Notes: generated by a model not told the origin, from the letters alone. Numbered from the stretch's first letter, positions 32,538 through 43,376 are shown. The stretch is DNA of 64,000 bases from Doryteuthis pealeii (GCA_023376005.1 CM042138.1:97093824-97157823), one strand, 5' to 3'. Program-made: numbers and translations.

Positions 32538-32800
32538 TGCAATTGGTGTAAAGTAGCCGTACAGTCGCTTACCTCTTATCACACAAATCATCAAAGTAAG
32601 ACGAACAAGACATGCTGGAGAAGCATGGACGAACTCATAAGTGACGTTCCCCAGCGTGCTGTCTTCAACAAATCCTGGAAGCTGCACTCCACAAGAAATT
32701 AGCCGTAGGGTCTGTTGTCTCCTATCACACAAACCATTCTAGTAAGATGAACAAGACAAACTGGATACGGCTGAAGACGTAAGGACGAATTCATGTGACT
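32538..32800 (+). repeat. About 105-bp direct repeat pair
   Basis: The units at 32538-32645 and 32698-32800 share 'tagccgtacagtcg'/'tagccgtagggtctg', 'tatcacacaaa', 'agtaagacgaacaagacatg', 'ggacgaactcataagtgac'/'ggacgaattcatgtgac'. Divergence is around 25 percent by eye. Class unknown. Confidence 0.6.
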
Positions 32801-32984
32801 CTCCTGTGGATACCTACGACATGGAAACACCACCAGTGTAGCCCAACCAACGAATATCCGACATCAATCAGCTCTGTGTTTGTTTTCTCGATGCCGGGCG
32901 GAAGACATGCCAGGGGATGACCGATAGGGACGGATGGCAAGAGAGATTCATGGGAATTCGTGTTGTCAGTTGGTTGGTTAAGTG

Positions 32985-33272
32985 GGTGGGTTAGTTTTCC
33001 GGCATGTCAACCCTTGTTGGGTTATTTTATGCCGAAGACGTCTTGTTTTATTTATTCTTGATTGGTATTCAAAAATTTTAATCTCATTTTTTTCTATACA
33101 ACCCATAGATGGGATCCTAAAAGTATTACCTCTAAGGATCAGATTGGACCTGGGAGTAATGGCGATGAAAGGGTACTCCACAGTCCCCAGAGATCCAAAA
33201 TTTGAACCTCACTATTAGATGCAGTTTAATGTCATACCCAGGACTGATGATGAAATCCTACAGACAGGGCGG
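32985..33272 (-). mobile_element. REP-E partial copy with TAIL-D
   Basis: TAIL-D at the left ('ggcatgtcaacccttgttgg'), then 'cccatagatgggatcc', 'gatgcagtttaatgtcatac', 'acagacagggcgg'. The central 5' half is missing. Confidence 0.62.
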
Positions 33273-33789
33273 AAAGGTAGAGAAAAAAAATCAAAACAAT
33301 GTCCCCGTTACTATTTTACTTTTTTAGTAGTCACTTTTTTTTTTTTTTTTTAAACCTTCGGCAAGTATTTTACTCATTAGCCACGACCGGCTCTGCTCAC
33401 AGCAATTGTCCAATTCGAACAAACATAGCAATTAGTTGGATAAAAGGAAAAAGACAAACACGTTGAACAATATCATCATCCGTCTACAATCACTTAACGC
33501 TTTTTTATTAGTGAAAAGCCGAAACATGCAGAATCGCTAGAGTTGGCGGATTATTGTAATTAGCGAACACTTAAAACAGAAATTAAAAGGTGGTTAGGCC
33601 GGACTCCCCCCCCCCGCTAAAAAAAAAAACAAAACAAAAACAAACAAAAACAAAAACAAAAAACTGACAAATCGGCTTTTTCATTATCAAGCGAAATCTG
33701 ATGCTGACTTAGCACCGGCTTAATTCGACTGGTAAAAGACGTTAATTGCAAATGGCATTTTCGGAAGATATTAACAGAGTTACGTTTCT

Positions 33790-33850
33790 GTTGGAATCTT
33801 CACCATGTCGGCGAGGTTTAGAATACGCTGACTGTATTCTCTGCAGAAAG
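33790..33850 (+). mobile_element. REP-E 5'-end scrap
   Basis: 'catgtcggcgaggtttagaa' and 'ctgtattctctgcagaaagg' match the REP-E start, then T-runs. It faces the reversed REP-E copy at 33880. Confidence 0.5.
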
Positions 33851-33879
33851 GATTGTTTTTTTTTTTTTTTTTTTTTACG

Positions 33880-34262
33880 GTATATAAACCTCGGTGTGTC
33901 CTTTAATGCGGACAAAATTTTGAAATAAATTCATTTTTAATGGATACTCAATTTTTTTTATAAACAATTTTCTATTTAACCCATAGATGGGATCCCAACA
34001 GATACTACCACTTCGGGTCAGAGTGGAGCAGGGAGAAATGGGAATGAAGGGGTGCTCGACAATCCCCAGACCTCCAGAACTGAACCTCACCATCAGAGTT
34101 TAACGTCATTCCCAGGACATGAAGACCCTCAGCTACCTCCTTCTAGCACATATGATAAAAAAGGTTGGGTGTTGCCATAAGGGGAATAGGGTCGAGACAA
34201 TTATATAGGTGCTAGGGTTTTACGTACCAGTCGATTGATCAGAGGGGGCCCTGCAGAGAGGT
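33880..34262 (-). mobile_element. REP-E copy, reversed
   Basis: 'aacccatagatgggatccca', 'ctccagaactgaacctcacc', 'agctacctccttctagcaca', 'ataggtgctagggttttacg'. It runs to the middle of the family and stops at 'ccctgcagagaggtaagg'. Confidence 0.65.
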
Positions 34263-34287
34263 AAGGATCCCCTTCTCGCAAAAAGGG

Positions 34288-34425
34288 GAACGTACGTATG
34301 ATACTAAACTGTATCTGATGATCCAGTTTTAGAGCTCTGTATGGAGTCATTCCTTTATTGCAGTTACTAACAGGTTCACTGACACGGAGTAGGAGTACCT
34401 GCTAGGGTCCCATCTATGGGTCAAT
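34288..34425 (+). mobile_element. REP-E 3' fragment
   Basis: 'actaaactgtatctgatgat', 'gcagttactaacaggttcac', 'agggtcccatctatgggtca'. It forms an inverted pair with the preceding copy. Confidence 0.58.
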
Positions 34426-34429
34426 GGAT

Positions 34430-34735
34430 CAGAATACTTAATACCATATAACTGTCTATTATTTGTCTTAAGAACAGTTACATGAAACTATAATGGTTTA
34501 CTGAGGATGATTATTAGTTACCTGAAACCATACAACTGCAAATAAATTACTATTATTGAATAGAAATAATTACTTGAAACCATACAAGTGTGTGTAAATT
34601 ATTTGTATTAAGTACAGTTACTTGAAGCTATAATTATTACTGGGGCTTATTAGTTACTTGAAACCATATAACTATGTGCAAACAAATAACTATTATCAAA
34701 TAGAAATAATTACTTGAAACTACAATTACGGAAAA
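34430..34735 (+). repeat. REP-I units, best preserved block
   Basis: 'ttacttgaaaccatacaa', 'actattattgaatagaaata', 'ttgtattaagtacagttact' recur about every 55-65 bp across 300 bp, with alternating variants of the unit. Confidence 0.65.
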
Positions 34736-34745
34736 AGCAAAAAAA

Positions 34746-34836
34746 ACTTGAACGTCTACACTTAAAAATTATAAAAAAAATAAATATTCCGAGGTCTTTA
34801 ACAAAACCGGCTTAAATAATTATATACATATATAAG
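34746..34836 (+). repeat. Interspersed repeat J, copy 1
   Basis: 'acttgaacgtctaca', 'aatattccgaggtctttaac' and 'ggcttaaataa' recur at 44008-44090. Confidence 0.6.
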
Positions 34837-35386
34837 ATAGATTCATATTTCTCCTCTAATATTGCTACGAGATGGAAAAGATCTTAGTTGGAATTTGTAC
34901 TCATTTCGCCGATTCCATTTTCCTTTCCGTGAACCGTTCGGACACATGTACTTTCTGAGTCAACGCTGGAAGAGAGCCAAATTGTCTTGCGCCAATCTTT
35001 CGGTTTTAAAAATAAGCACTAGAGATAGCGATTTTAACAAGAGTTCGTATACCCGACCACTGTCATAGTCGGGCAGTTATTTATTTATCATAACACAACT
35101 GCAACGTGGGACAGAAAGTCGGTTATTTAGTGTGAAGAATTCGTATTCCTAACTGATAAAAGCCCTCTAGTCTAGATAGCCTACTCCTCAAAGTGCAATG
35201 GGGAGTGGGGGTGGTGTCTGGAAGACGAATTCGCAGTCAAGTTTTCTTGCATAACTAGTGAGGAAACTGATACAAAGACGAAGTAGGCCCAAATGACATC
35301 TTTTCTCCGAGAATTTTTATTATGATTAATTTTTTTTAGTATTTCCTTTCATCCTCAGTTGCTTTTTTATCGCAGCTCACTCGGCG
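34837..35386. other. No feature recognised
   Basis: Unique-looking sequence with a 68-residue open frame at 34862 that shows no recognisable family. Confidence 0.45.
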
Positions 35387-35863
35387 CAGTTGCGTGCCAA
35401 CATCATGATCCAGTGGGTGGAGGACAAGAGCTCGACCCGGTGCCCCCTCCAGTGGCCAATAAATACAGATTCAGATTTTCTTTTAACTCTTTGCCTACCA
35501 ACTGTCACCCACGGTTGTACCAATTTTCCTGGTATTTTTTTCCCCAAAGTTCACTATCTATTCACCTCGGAACTCATTCTATTAAAAAAGTCCTATTATT
35601 ATTGTAATGCGAGTCCTTCTGTTCAGTTATAAAGAACTAACCATTAGTGATGTGAGGAATGCTATGAGTAGCTTAAAGTAGGTAAGAGTTAAAGCTTCAC
35701 CTATCTGCCGGCTTTCAAATTCATAGGAGTATAGTGGCAAATTTTAGGCAATATATTTCAATGTTATAGTAACAAAAATGGCTTTAGGCTTGGGCGATTT
35801 TGCAACCCTGAAACAACGCCCCGGGGCAGCTGCTCGTCGCTGTCCTCTGTTCCGCTATTTACT
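35387..35863 (-). mobile_element. DNA-M longer copy
   Basis: The ends 'cagttgcgtgcc' and 'ttccgctatttactag' correspond to the ends of the 29214 copy reversed. Between about 35460 and 35690 it has roughly 220 bp that the shorter copy lacks, so the short copy is an internal-deletion derivative or this one gained an insertion. Confidence 0.58.
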
Positions 35864-35947
35864 AGTGTGTTATTCTATGACAACAAGGAACAAAACTAAT
35901 CGGAAATAACAAAAGAAGATCTCTGATAGCAATAGCGCAAATGGAAT

Positions 35948-36043
35948 TTTTTGCACCTACCATTCTATGAGTATCGGCTCGTGGGTAGTCCCACATTAAA
36001 AAGACCTCGTGTCACACCCGCATACGTTGGTAAATACCCTAAC
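35948..36043 (+). repeat. Interspersed repeat S, copy 2
   Basis: 'ttttttgcacctaccattct', 'gagtatcggctcgtgggtag', 'acacccgcatacgttggtaa'. It ends immediately before a SINE-P head. Confidence 0.5.
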
Positions 36044-36046
36044 ATA

Positions 36047-36158
36047 GGCACCTCATATAGTCTAATGGTTCGCAAGCTAGATTCGCAGACCATTGTTAGG
36101 AGTTCGATTCTTACTGGGCATCCCATACTTCTGGCCTTCTACCACATCTATGCTACTT
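36047..36158 (+). mobile_element. SINE-P copy
   Basis: Head 'tatagtctaatggttcgcaa', B box 'gagttcgattcttactgggc', body 'cccatacttctggcc'. It is fused directly to the following SINE-A. Confidence 0.65.
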
Positions 36159-36159
36159 T

Positions 36160-36393
36160 TAGCGAATACTATTCGGCTAGAAACTACAAGGTTCCTAGTT
36201 CAATACCAGCCCTCGCCAACTCAGCGTATGAGTAGCACAGGGATCTGTGCGGTAAAGTAAGAAGCTGATGGTAGGTGTGGCGCCCCACCTCAGACGCTAC
36301 AATAATCTCCTTGGTCTAGCGCTAGTGGAAAGGGGATACACTCCCTCGCTGTATAGCTCATACCGACATTAGGCCGCCCCGACGACGACGATA
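36160..36393 (+). mobile_element. SINE-A copy, plus orientation
   Basis: B-box remnant 'tagttcaataccagccctcg', body 'gggatctgtgcggtaaagta', 'gtgtggcgccccacctcaga', 'tctagcgctagtggaaaggg', end 'ccgccccgacgacgacg'. Confidence 0.75.
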
Positions 36394-37017
36394 CAATACT
36401 AAAATCTAGGAACAAAGTTGAATTTTTTTTATCCCCTCATCACACCCCAAAGTCAAGTTGCGGTTAATGACCCAAGATTAATATCACAAATTGAGCCGAG
36501 TTAGCGAAAATAAATCTGTTCTTTTGAGGCTCACGAAAAAGGCCCAAGAACTCTTAAGGAATGACGTCAAGCGATGGCAAGTGCTAGAGTGGGTGACGTA
36601 GATTTATTCCTGCTCGTCCCACTCCGCGTAAGAGCAGAGGCGAACATAATGTAGACAAGTGTCAGGGTTAGGAGGTTTGACTCAAGTATAGTTTTTTTTC
36701 CAACCCCTTCAATAAAAAGATGTGAAGAAAGAAAGATGCAGAAAGTTTGTTCTCAGATGTAAATAGAATGCAATCGTTAAGGAAAGATAAGAGCTCGTCC
36801 TTGATATATGACCGTGGGTTTCTTTCTGCCTGCGTTGAGTCAATTAGCAGACTTACTCATTTTCTGAATCTTCGGATTACTATTTATAATGGTATTATAG
36901 AGCCACCTCATACTATTAAATTCTTTCAAGGATATCACTGTCAGTATAATAATTCTGGGGGGTCTTGTTAGATTAAGATTTCTTTCAGCATCTTGGAAGA
37001 CAAAAACAATATACAAT
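36394..37017. other. No feature recognised
   Basis: Unique-looking DNA with moderate GC at 36540-36660. No ORF with recognisable homology. Confidence 0.45.
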
Positions 37018-37093
37018 CCATCTATATATGTATAAAGGGCAGTTGTGTGTGCGTATGTATGTCCGGATAAAACTACGTAAATAAAAAAATTAA

Positions 37094-37139
<46 letters not shown>

Positions 37140-37200
37140 TATCACCAGATCTTGCTTTTTGTGCAAAAAATTATGAAGGTTTGATTTATATTCAAAGATA
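37018..37200 (+). repeat. Repeat L, copy 1 (Helitron-like end?)
   Basis: 'tctatatatgtataaagggc', 'agttgtgtgtgcgtatgtat', 'gtccgg', a TA run, then 'atcaccagatcttgcttttt'. It recurs reversed at 60870-61065 and, truncated by the window edge, at 63905. TC-TATATA-type starts are seen in some Helitron-related elements, so that assignment is tentative. Confidence 0.4.
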
Positions 37201-37431
37201 TTTAAAAATCAAAATATACATAGAGATAGAAATGAATTCTACTTAAAAATGTCCAGCATTTGTGAATCTGAAAAGTAAACAAATCAAGACACCAGAGTTT
37301 TTTGTTCAATTGACGCTGTGTAGCCGCTTCTAGTCTATAATATTTACATTATGTTATCCAGGGCAGAAAAGCAAAGTTTGAAGGAAATAATGACCATTTT
37401 CTACATTTTTACAAGATGTGCAATTAGCCTA

Positions 37432-38055
37432 ATTATTTCTGTATAACACGCACTTTGGACTATGAAATTCTGGAGACAAATTCCTCGTGTATAATATGCA
37501 CCGACTTTAGAATTTATAGCAGATAAATTTATCTTAAATTTACCATTTGTTCAACATTTTAATGGTTCGTACTAACTAAAAATAATATATATTTACCAAC
37601 CCCTCTGCACGAGCAGGATGTGAGACGAGGTCAATTTCTTAAGCGGAGTTTAACAGGTTTGATTCAGAGTTTTCCTTCTCTTAGACTGGTTATCTAGCCA
37701 AGGTTACCCATAGATGGAGGGAGAGTAGTTGGATGCATACCTTTCACAATGGTATTAGCGCTATGTGAAATGTAAACAGCCTCATCCAGGATTTGAACTC
37801 TGGTCGACAAGTTCATTTTCTACGACTCTAACCATTACACCACACACCTCCAAAAAGTTTATATAGTTCATATTTTAACTTAAAGCACCAAATTTACACA
37901 TTATTCAAACAAAAGGACATGTAACCACATTTTACAAACAAAAGACATGTAACCACAAAAATGCATCAAGCTTGCAGTGAAAATAAGCTCACATTATGAA
38001 TAATAAAATTATAAACAAAACGAACAATCTAGTTGATATTTCTCTGTAACAATTA
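37432..38055 (+). mobile_element. DNA-H element interrupted by SINE-B
   Basis: The terminal repeat 'cctaattatttctgtataac' and 'acgcac' open the element. 'ggttcgtactaactaaaaat' precedes the SINE, and 'aaagcaccaaatttacacat', 'catcaagcttgcagtgaaaa' and 'gatatttctctgtaac' follow it. Confidence 0.62.
37589..37857 (-). mobile_element. SINE-B nested in DNA-H
   Basis: One of the cleanest copies: 'tttaccaacccctctgcacg' at the 3' end, 'ggatttgaactctggtcgac' as the B-box region, 'ctctaaccattacaccacac' as the A-box region. Confidence 0.8.
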
Positions 38056-38212
38056 TTATTGTAATCAGAGTCCTTCTGCTAAATTATAAGGAACTAACCA
38101 TCAGTTTTTGTGCTTTGCTTGGATGTAGGGGAAGAACAACTACGAGCGGCTTAAAGTAGGCAAAGAGTTAAATGATGACCAAATGTATTTATCTAGAATA
38201 CAGTAATATGTA

Positions 38213-38568
38213 TTTACTCAACTCCTCCTCCAAATACAGGGTGTGATACAAGGTCAATTCTTAAACAGAGTACAGCTGGTTTAAATTCAAACTTTTCCTT
38301 CCGAACCAAAGCTGAAGAATCCAGTTTGACCACTATTTAAGCGGAGCACATTTAGTCTGAATTCATAGTTTTCGTTTTCCTAGACTGGTTGCCAAACCAA
38401 GACTAAATAACAGTCTGTCCTATTATTTACACATATCCGAGGAGAGAAGGATTCAGTCTTTCGCAAGGGAATTAGCGTGAAGTGAAATGCAAACAGCCTC
38501 GTCAAGGATTTGAACTCTGATCGTTGATTCCATTTCATACAATATCCGTTACGTTAAACGCGCCTACC
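38213..38568 (-). mobile_element. SINE-B copy with internal duplication
   Basis: It is longer than other copies because the 3' segment is present twice: 'ttcttaaacagagtacag' at about 38260 and 'tttaagcggagcacattt' at about 38336. The head decays at 'ccgttacgttaaacgcgcct'. Confidence 0.65.
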
Positions 38569-38883
38569 ATAGAATACAGTCGTTCTGATACAACTAGTAT
38601 AATATATCAGCTAACAATATGATAAATGGTGCGCAGGTGACAGTAAACTAATGTTTCTCAACGGAGTCCGGTGAAAGAAATTTGTATATCATTATCAGAG
38701 AAGGGAATAAAAACACACTATGCTGTCAGATTTAATTAAATTGAGATTAACAGTATGCGTACGTAGTTACCGTGTTTGTTGCGAGCTGTGGAGTTTATGG
38801 GTCAAATTAATAGGGAAAATATCGTATCATCTGTTTATAATAAGGAACTTCTCTCTCAACAAATTAATACAAGACTTAAAAGT

Positions 38884-38942
38884 CGGTTGGTTATTTTGTT
38901 TAATGGCATATCAAACCTTGAGGGCTATTTAATGCCAACTCT
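38884..38942 (-). repeat. TAIL-D fragment
   Basis: 'gttggttattttgtttaatg', 'gcatatcaaacc', 'ctatttaatgccaac'. No head is attached. Confidence 0.5.
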
Positions 38943-38966
38943 TTTTTTTTTGTATATATGATTTCT

Positions 38967-39122
38967 TTTGTATACAAGAACAGGAAGGAATTTGTTGATG
39001 AGGAGCGCATAGAGTACAGCTAGGTGTAACTTGTTAATTGAGGATGTCAAGATAGTGAACATTGAAGGTTTATATTCTGCAGCACAATCAGGATTATTCA
39101 AAAGGTGTCGCCCATTAGTGGA
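38967..39122 (+). repeat. About 155-bp direct repeat, copy 1
   Basis: 'gaacaggaaggaatttgttg', 'agtacagctaggtgtaactt', 'gatagtgaacattgaagg', 'caaaaggtgtcgccca' all recur at 39328-39485. Confidence 0.85.
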
Positions 39123-39262
39123 AGATTGCTCGATGAAACTCTGCGCGGATACTGGATGCTACGCAGAGGATCTCTCAGGGACATTGAATGATAGGGAGGG
39201 ATGGCGAGAATCGTCATGGATATCCTTGCTGCCAGCACAACAGGATGATGATGATGATTTAT
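39100..39262 (+). pseudogene. Possible LINE ORF2 C-terminal remnant
   Basis: The open frame here ends with the residues DREGWRE, LPAQQ and a run of Asp encoded by GATGATGAT. That pattern (an R-x-x-W-R segment, then acidic residues grading into a GAT microsatellite) is reminiscent of non-LTR retrotransposon ends. No reverse transcriptase motif is present, so this is weak and could be chance. Confidence 0.2.
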
Positions 39263-39327
39263 ATATATTTCTTTGTTGGTGGGGTTAAGAATGGTAGAAC
39301 TGAAAAGGAGTAAGGAATAAAATTTAT

Positions 39328-39485
39328 TTTGTATACAAAGAGCAGGAAGGAATTTGTTGACGAGGAGCGCCTCGAGTACAGCTAGGTGTAACTTGTTGAT
39401 TGAGGATGCCAAGATAGTGAACATTGAAGGTTTATATTCTGCAGTATAATCAGGATTATCCAAAAGGTGTCGCCCAATGGCGGAA
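39328..39485 (+). repeat. About 155-bp direct repeat, copy 2
   Basis: Differs from copy 1 at about a dozen positions by eye (for example 'gaggagcgcctcgagtacag' versus 'gaggagcgcatagagtacag'). Confidence 0.85.
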
Positions 39486-39660
39486 GGTAAGTTTGGATTG
39501 CTCGGGGGAGCAGAGCGGTCCAACTTATTGTTGCGGATAACAGATGGAATATGCTAGTATACTCTAACCTCCAATATGATTTTTAAGTGAATAGTTTGTA
39601 GGTAAATAACGGTTTGGTTTTATAAACTGATAGAAATACTTTTCATTAATTTCAATAACT

Positions 39661-39706
39661 ACATATGGAAATGAAGCTCCATATTCATTTCCTGAATAAT
39701 TTTCTA

Positions 39707-39740
<34 letters not shown>
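39661..39740. repeat. Microsatellite-seeding repeat plus (GT)n
   Basis: 'tacatatggaaatgaagctc' to 'ctgaataattttctaatt' is followed by (GT)n then (GAGT)n. The same flank precedes the (GA)n at 41226. Confidence 0.65.
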
Positions 39741-39742
<2 letters not shown>

Positions 39743-39789
39743 TGAGTGAGTGAGTGAGTGAGAGAGAGATTGGTAGAATTAATAAAATG

Positions 39790-40072
39790 ATGGTTGACCC
39801 ACAGCAACAGCCTTCTAGCACCCATATGATAAAAATGGTTGGGTGCTTGCCATAAGACCAATTTGAAGAATACGGTCTGGACAATCATATAGGTGCTAGG
39901 GCTTGACATGATCAGCTGACTGAAACTCTCCGACTGCCCGTCTATCTCAAGTAAAGGCCGAAGTGGAGTTGCATATCACGGACTGCTCAGCCACCAGGAT
40001 CCTTTCCTCGGCATTACGGGTCACCTATTGGTGGGATGAGGTCTTACCCCAATGCAGATAGGCAGTCGTTTA
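39790..40072 (-). mobile_element. REP-E middle portion
   Basis: 'agccttctagcacccatatg', 'cataggtgctagggcttgac', 'gaagtggagttgcatatcac', 'ggtcacctattggtgggatg'. It covers the 5' half and centre of the family, without TAIL-D. Confidence 0.65.
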
Positions 40073-41032
40073 CAGCTTGGAAGAATTTCAATTGTATTTT
40101 ATCACAGATCAGATAAGCGGGGTATTACTATATATTTCGTTAGTAATATAGGCATTCGTTTCTGATCCCCGACAACTCTTTCACGGATTTTTAATGCAAA
40201 ACACATACATATTTTATATACGTTAGGATATGTCCTAAATAAATATCTAGAGTTACTCCTCTTGATGAGTAGGGGATATTTGCCTCCCGCGGCATGTACA
40301 TTGTGGGAGCTACGACAGGAAATGGGACTTCAGTCAAGACACACTGGTCGTGCACAAGTGGAGCTTTAAGTCACTGTTTTTAGGTAGTAGAATGTCTCTA
40401 CCCTGCATTAAATAAATTCCAACAACCGGGCTTTGAATTTTCAGTCAGTGTTTCGTGTTTATTTGTATGTACCCCCCGCCAAAAAATAAAACAAAACAAA
40501 CAACAACCAAACAACCAAAAAACCTACAAAAAACAAACAAAATATAGCAAAAGGCCATTTCATTATTATGAGAGAGAATGCGTCTTTTTCCTCCCGTAGA
40601 CAGAAAGGGCAATCGTAAGCATTTAAACATTGATAGACGGCAAATTTGGTGGAACTGGTGTTGTGTATTTTTTCCCCGCCGGAAAAGTAAAACAAGTTTT
40701 TACAAGCAGCTTATGGCAATAACAGTGTCACAAGTGACAAAGGAGGTTTACAGATCGCAGTCTACTGTTTATGTAGTTATTTTTAAGAGCTTACATGGGA
40801 AATATAAGGATCTTTTTCAACGACCCATGAAATAAGTTTGAAAAAAAAAATAGGAGGAGGAGGAGGATATACTAAAGGCGTAAAACAGCAAATTAATCTA
40901 AGTAAGCTTAAAAGAATTAGATGCATTTCACATCAGTAGAATTAACACATTTCACGGTTAGGAATCACGGGAAGTTTGTTTAAAGGATTAAACAGAAACA
41001 AAGAATTTACTTGCCAATTAATATATATAAAA

Positions 41033-41035
<3 letters not shown>
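40073..41035. other. No feature recognised
   Basis: Unique-looking sequence. An 85-residue open frame at 40578-40835 has no recognisable domain, start context or neighbours supporting a gene. Confidence 0.45.

Positions 41036-41125
<90 letters not shown>
41036..41125. repeat. (GA)n microsatellite
   Basis: Pure GA run of about 90 bp. Confidence 0.97.
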
Positions 41126-41128
<3 letters not shown>

Positions 41129-41221
41129 CGTGTGTCAAAAATTAATGAGCCTTTCTTAGTTTGTATTTTAAAATACATATAGAAATTAATCCCCTTATTA
41201 ATTTCATGAATAATTTTCTAG

Positions 41222-41225
<4 letters not shown>

Positions 41226-41281
<56 letters not shown>
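41226..41281. repeat. (GA)n microsatellite
   Basis: Pure GA run starting immediately after 'gaataattttctagttat'. Confidence 0.97.
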
Positions 41282-41283
<2 letters not shown>

Positions 41284-41499
41284 CACAGGTAAGAGTAGCA
41301 AAAAAGGCAGAGGTATGCAAAGACAGAGGAAGAGGGAGACACATAAACACGCAGAAAATATACACGTGCAATGGCATCGAGTGACAATGGATTAGGTGTG
41401 TGAAAAAGTTATGTCTACATGGAAACATTTACCGGAAGTAAGCATATCCAAAACCTCATCTACAGAGGAGAAAAAAGGATATTAGGTCTATAACCCCCC

Positions 41500-41670
41500 T
41501 TACATCCTCCAGCTATGGGTAAATAGTAGGGCAGACTGGGCTCTTTAACCTTGGATAGGCAACCAGTCTAGGAGAAGGAAAACTATTAATTCAAACCTGT
41601 TAAACTCCGCTTGTGGTGGTCAGTACGAGAATTGGCTCAGTCCTAATTAGTGGTTTATTTCACTAACTGA
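41500..41670 (+). mobile_element. SINE-B 3' half
   Basis: 'ctccagctatgggtaaatag', 'gggcagactgggctctttaa', 'ttcaaacctgttaaactccg', 'gctcagtcctaattagtgg'. The tRNA head is missing. Confidence 0.72.
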
Positions 41671-42346
41671 TAAAATTTACAAAAAACAAAAACAAAAAAA
41701 AAAAACGAAAAAAAAAAAAAAAAAACAAAAACCTAACAAATCAACCGTGGCCATGATCACACATTACCAGCCACTTAGATGCAAAACATATCCACACGGG
41801 TCAACTCTGGTAAATACACATTTACAAACACTATAAACGAACTGACACTATAAAGACACAACAAATAAATGAACAACTTAATAGAAAAATCAATGCATTC
41901 TTTCAATTAAATGCAATTTCAATCTGTTTCTTTTTTCTCGCTTGAATTTCATTAATCCGATCTAATTATCAAAAGCAAATGGTTTAAGCCGAGCAAATCC
42001 TACGAGACATAATTGTAATTAAGGCTAAACAGGTCCTGTTTCTTTCGGTTGCTTTCCTTAATAAAAACAAAAACGTAATTAGTTTATTTGTAACGAACAG
42101 GAGAAATTAACGAGATGGAAAGAAGAGGAAGAAGAAATATATTTATAAATACATTACAAAACAGAAATAGATACAAAAAAATAAGGTGTGAGAAAAGATA
42201 AGAAAACTAAAAACGTGTTAGAAATTTGAAGCAAATGGCGGTTGAGAAACAAAACGAATTGTTTCTTCTTTAAAAATACATTTTCCGTTTAATTTCTTTT
42301 CTTGTCACAACGTGATTAGACAAACGTGTATAAGCAGAATGGATCA

Positions 42347-42349
<3 letters not shown>
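41671..42349. other. No gene; A-rich patches
   Basis: A-run/C patches at 41680-41740, then AT-rich unique-looking sequence. Confidence 0.5.

Positions 42350-42410
<61 letters not shown>
42350..42410. repeat. (TA)n-(GT)n microsatellite
   Basis: TA run to about 42391, then GT. Confidence 0.92.
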
Positions 42411-42442
42411 AGAAAATACCCGATTCAGAAAAATGTGGAAGA

Positions 42443-42597
42443 ATATGTAGGGAAAATGAATAACTCAACCAATTGATTTAATTAATATTTAGTTTCCGTT
42501 AGCTCAGAAACTTATTCATATTAAATGAGTCGATTGTTATTCACTTTCCCTACATATTGTATATATATATATAGAACAATATGTAGGGAAAGTAAAC
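42443..42597. repeat. Inverted repeat with third copy across (TA)n
   Basis: 'atatgtagggaaaatgaata' at the left and 'tattcactttccctacatat' at about 42537-42556 are reverse complements with one mismatch. A third, direct copy 'caatatgtagggaaagtaaa' follows a short TA run at about 42577. Confidence 0.7.
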
Positions 42598-42675
42598 GTA
42601 CTAGCGTGACGGGATTTCGGACTTGCTAATTACAATGTCGCAGTCCAGCACGTTACCCACAACGCCACGGGGACT
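42598..42675 (-). mobile_element. SINE-C head fragment
   Basis: The minus strand reads 'gtggcgttgtgggtaacgtg', 'ctggactgcgacattgtaat', 'gtccgaaatcccgtcacg'. tRNA-like A and B box regions are discernible. Confidence 0.6.
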
Positions 42676-42924
42676 CTTTGATGACGACCTAGGTGTTGCG
42701 ATAGAAAGCAATTGAAATTAGGATGAAAGAAATACTAAAGAAAAATCAAAACAATATGACCCCCCGAAAAAAAACAAAAAAAAACAGACATTACTTTAAA
42801 GAAATTAGTCTGTAAGAAATTTTTCCGTTAATAAAATTCATAAAACAATAATCTGTTAAGTCTTATTGAGTGACTCGTATAATGTAGCAGCCATCTGCCT
42901 CACAACATGTGAACTTGGTACCCA

Positions 42925-43000
42925 TCGACAACAAAGAGTCAACCATAAGAATTCTTGCGTTAGGTGCGAGAAACGGCCATACGCGTGAGTTGGGGATTTA
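42925..43000 (-). repeat. Repeat Q, copy 1
   Basis: 'aagagtcaaccataagaatt' and 'aggtgcgagaaacggccata' match 43808-43900 in reverse orientation. Confidence 0.6.
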
Positions 43001-43121
43001 AAAAAAAAGTGTCAGGCAAGTTGTCGGTTATTAACCGTCAGAGGACAAGTAAGGTGATTAGATTTAGGAACTATCGAAACTGTGCCCCTTATTAAGGATG
43101 GGGCTACGATTTAGCAATTTT

Positions 43122-43342
43122 TCAGATTTAAGTCCTTGTGTTTGAGACCCATAGATTAGATAATAAAAATAGGTTTGTAGATGGTGAAGAATTGAACACA
43201 TTACGGCGAAGTCGTCTAGACGTCTCAGCATCTACTGCAGTCAAGTGTCATATACAGGACACCCCATTTTTGAGGGGCTGTCTTATTCTTAGGTACACCG
43301 ACAGGGCAGATTTGACTCATTGAGTTTGAGATCCCTGCATTA

Positions 43343-43376
<34 letters not shown>

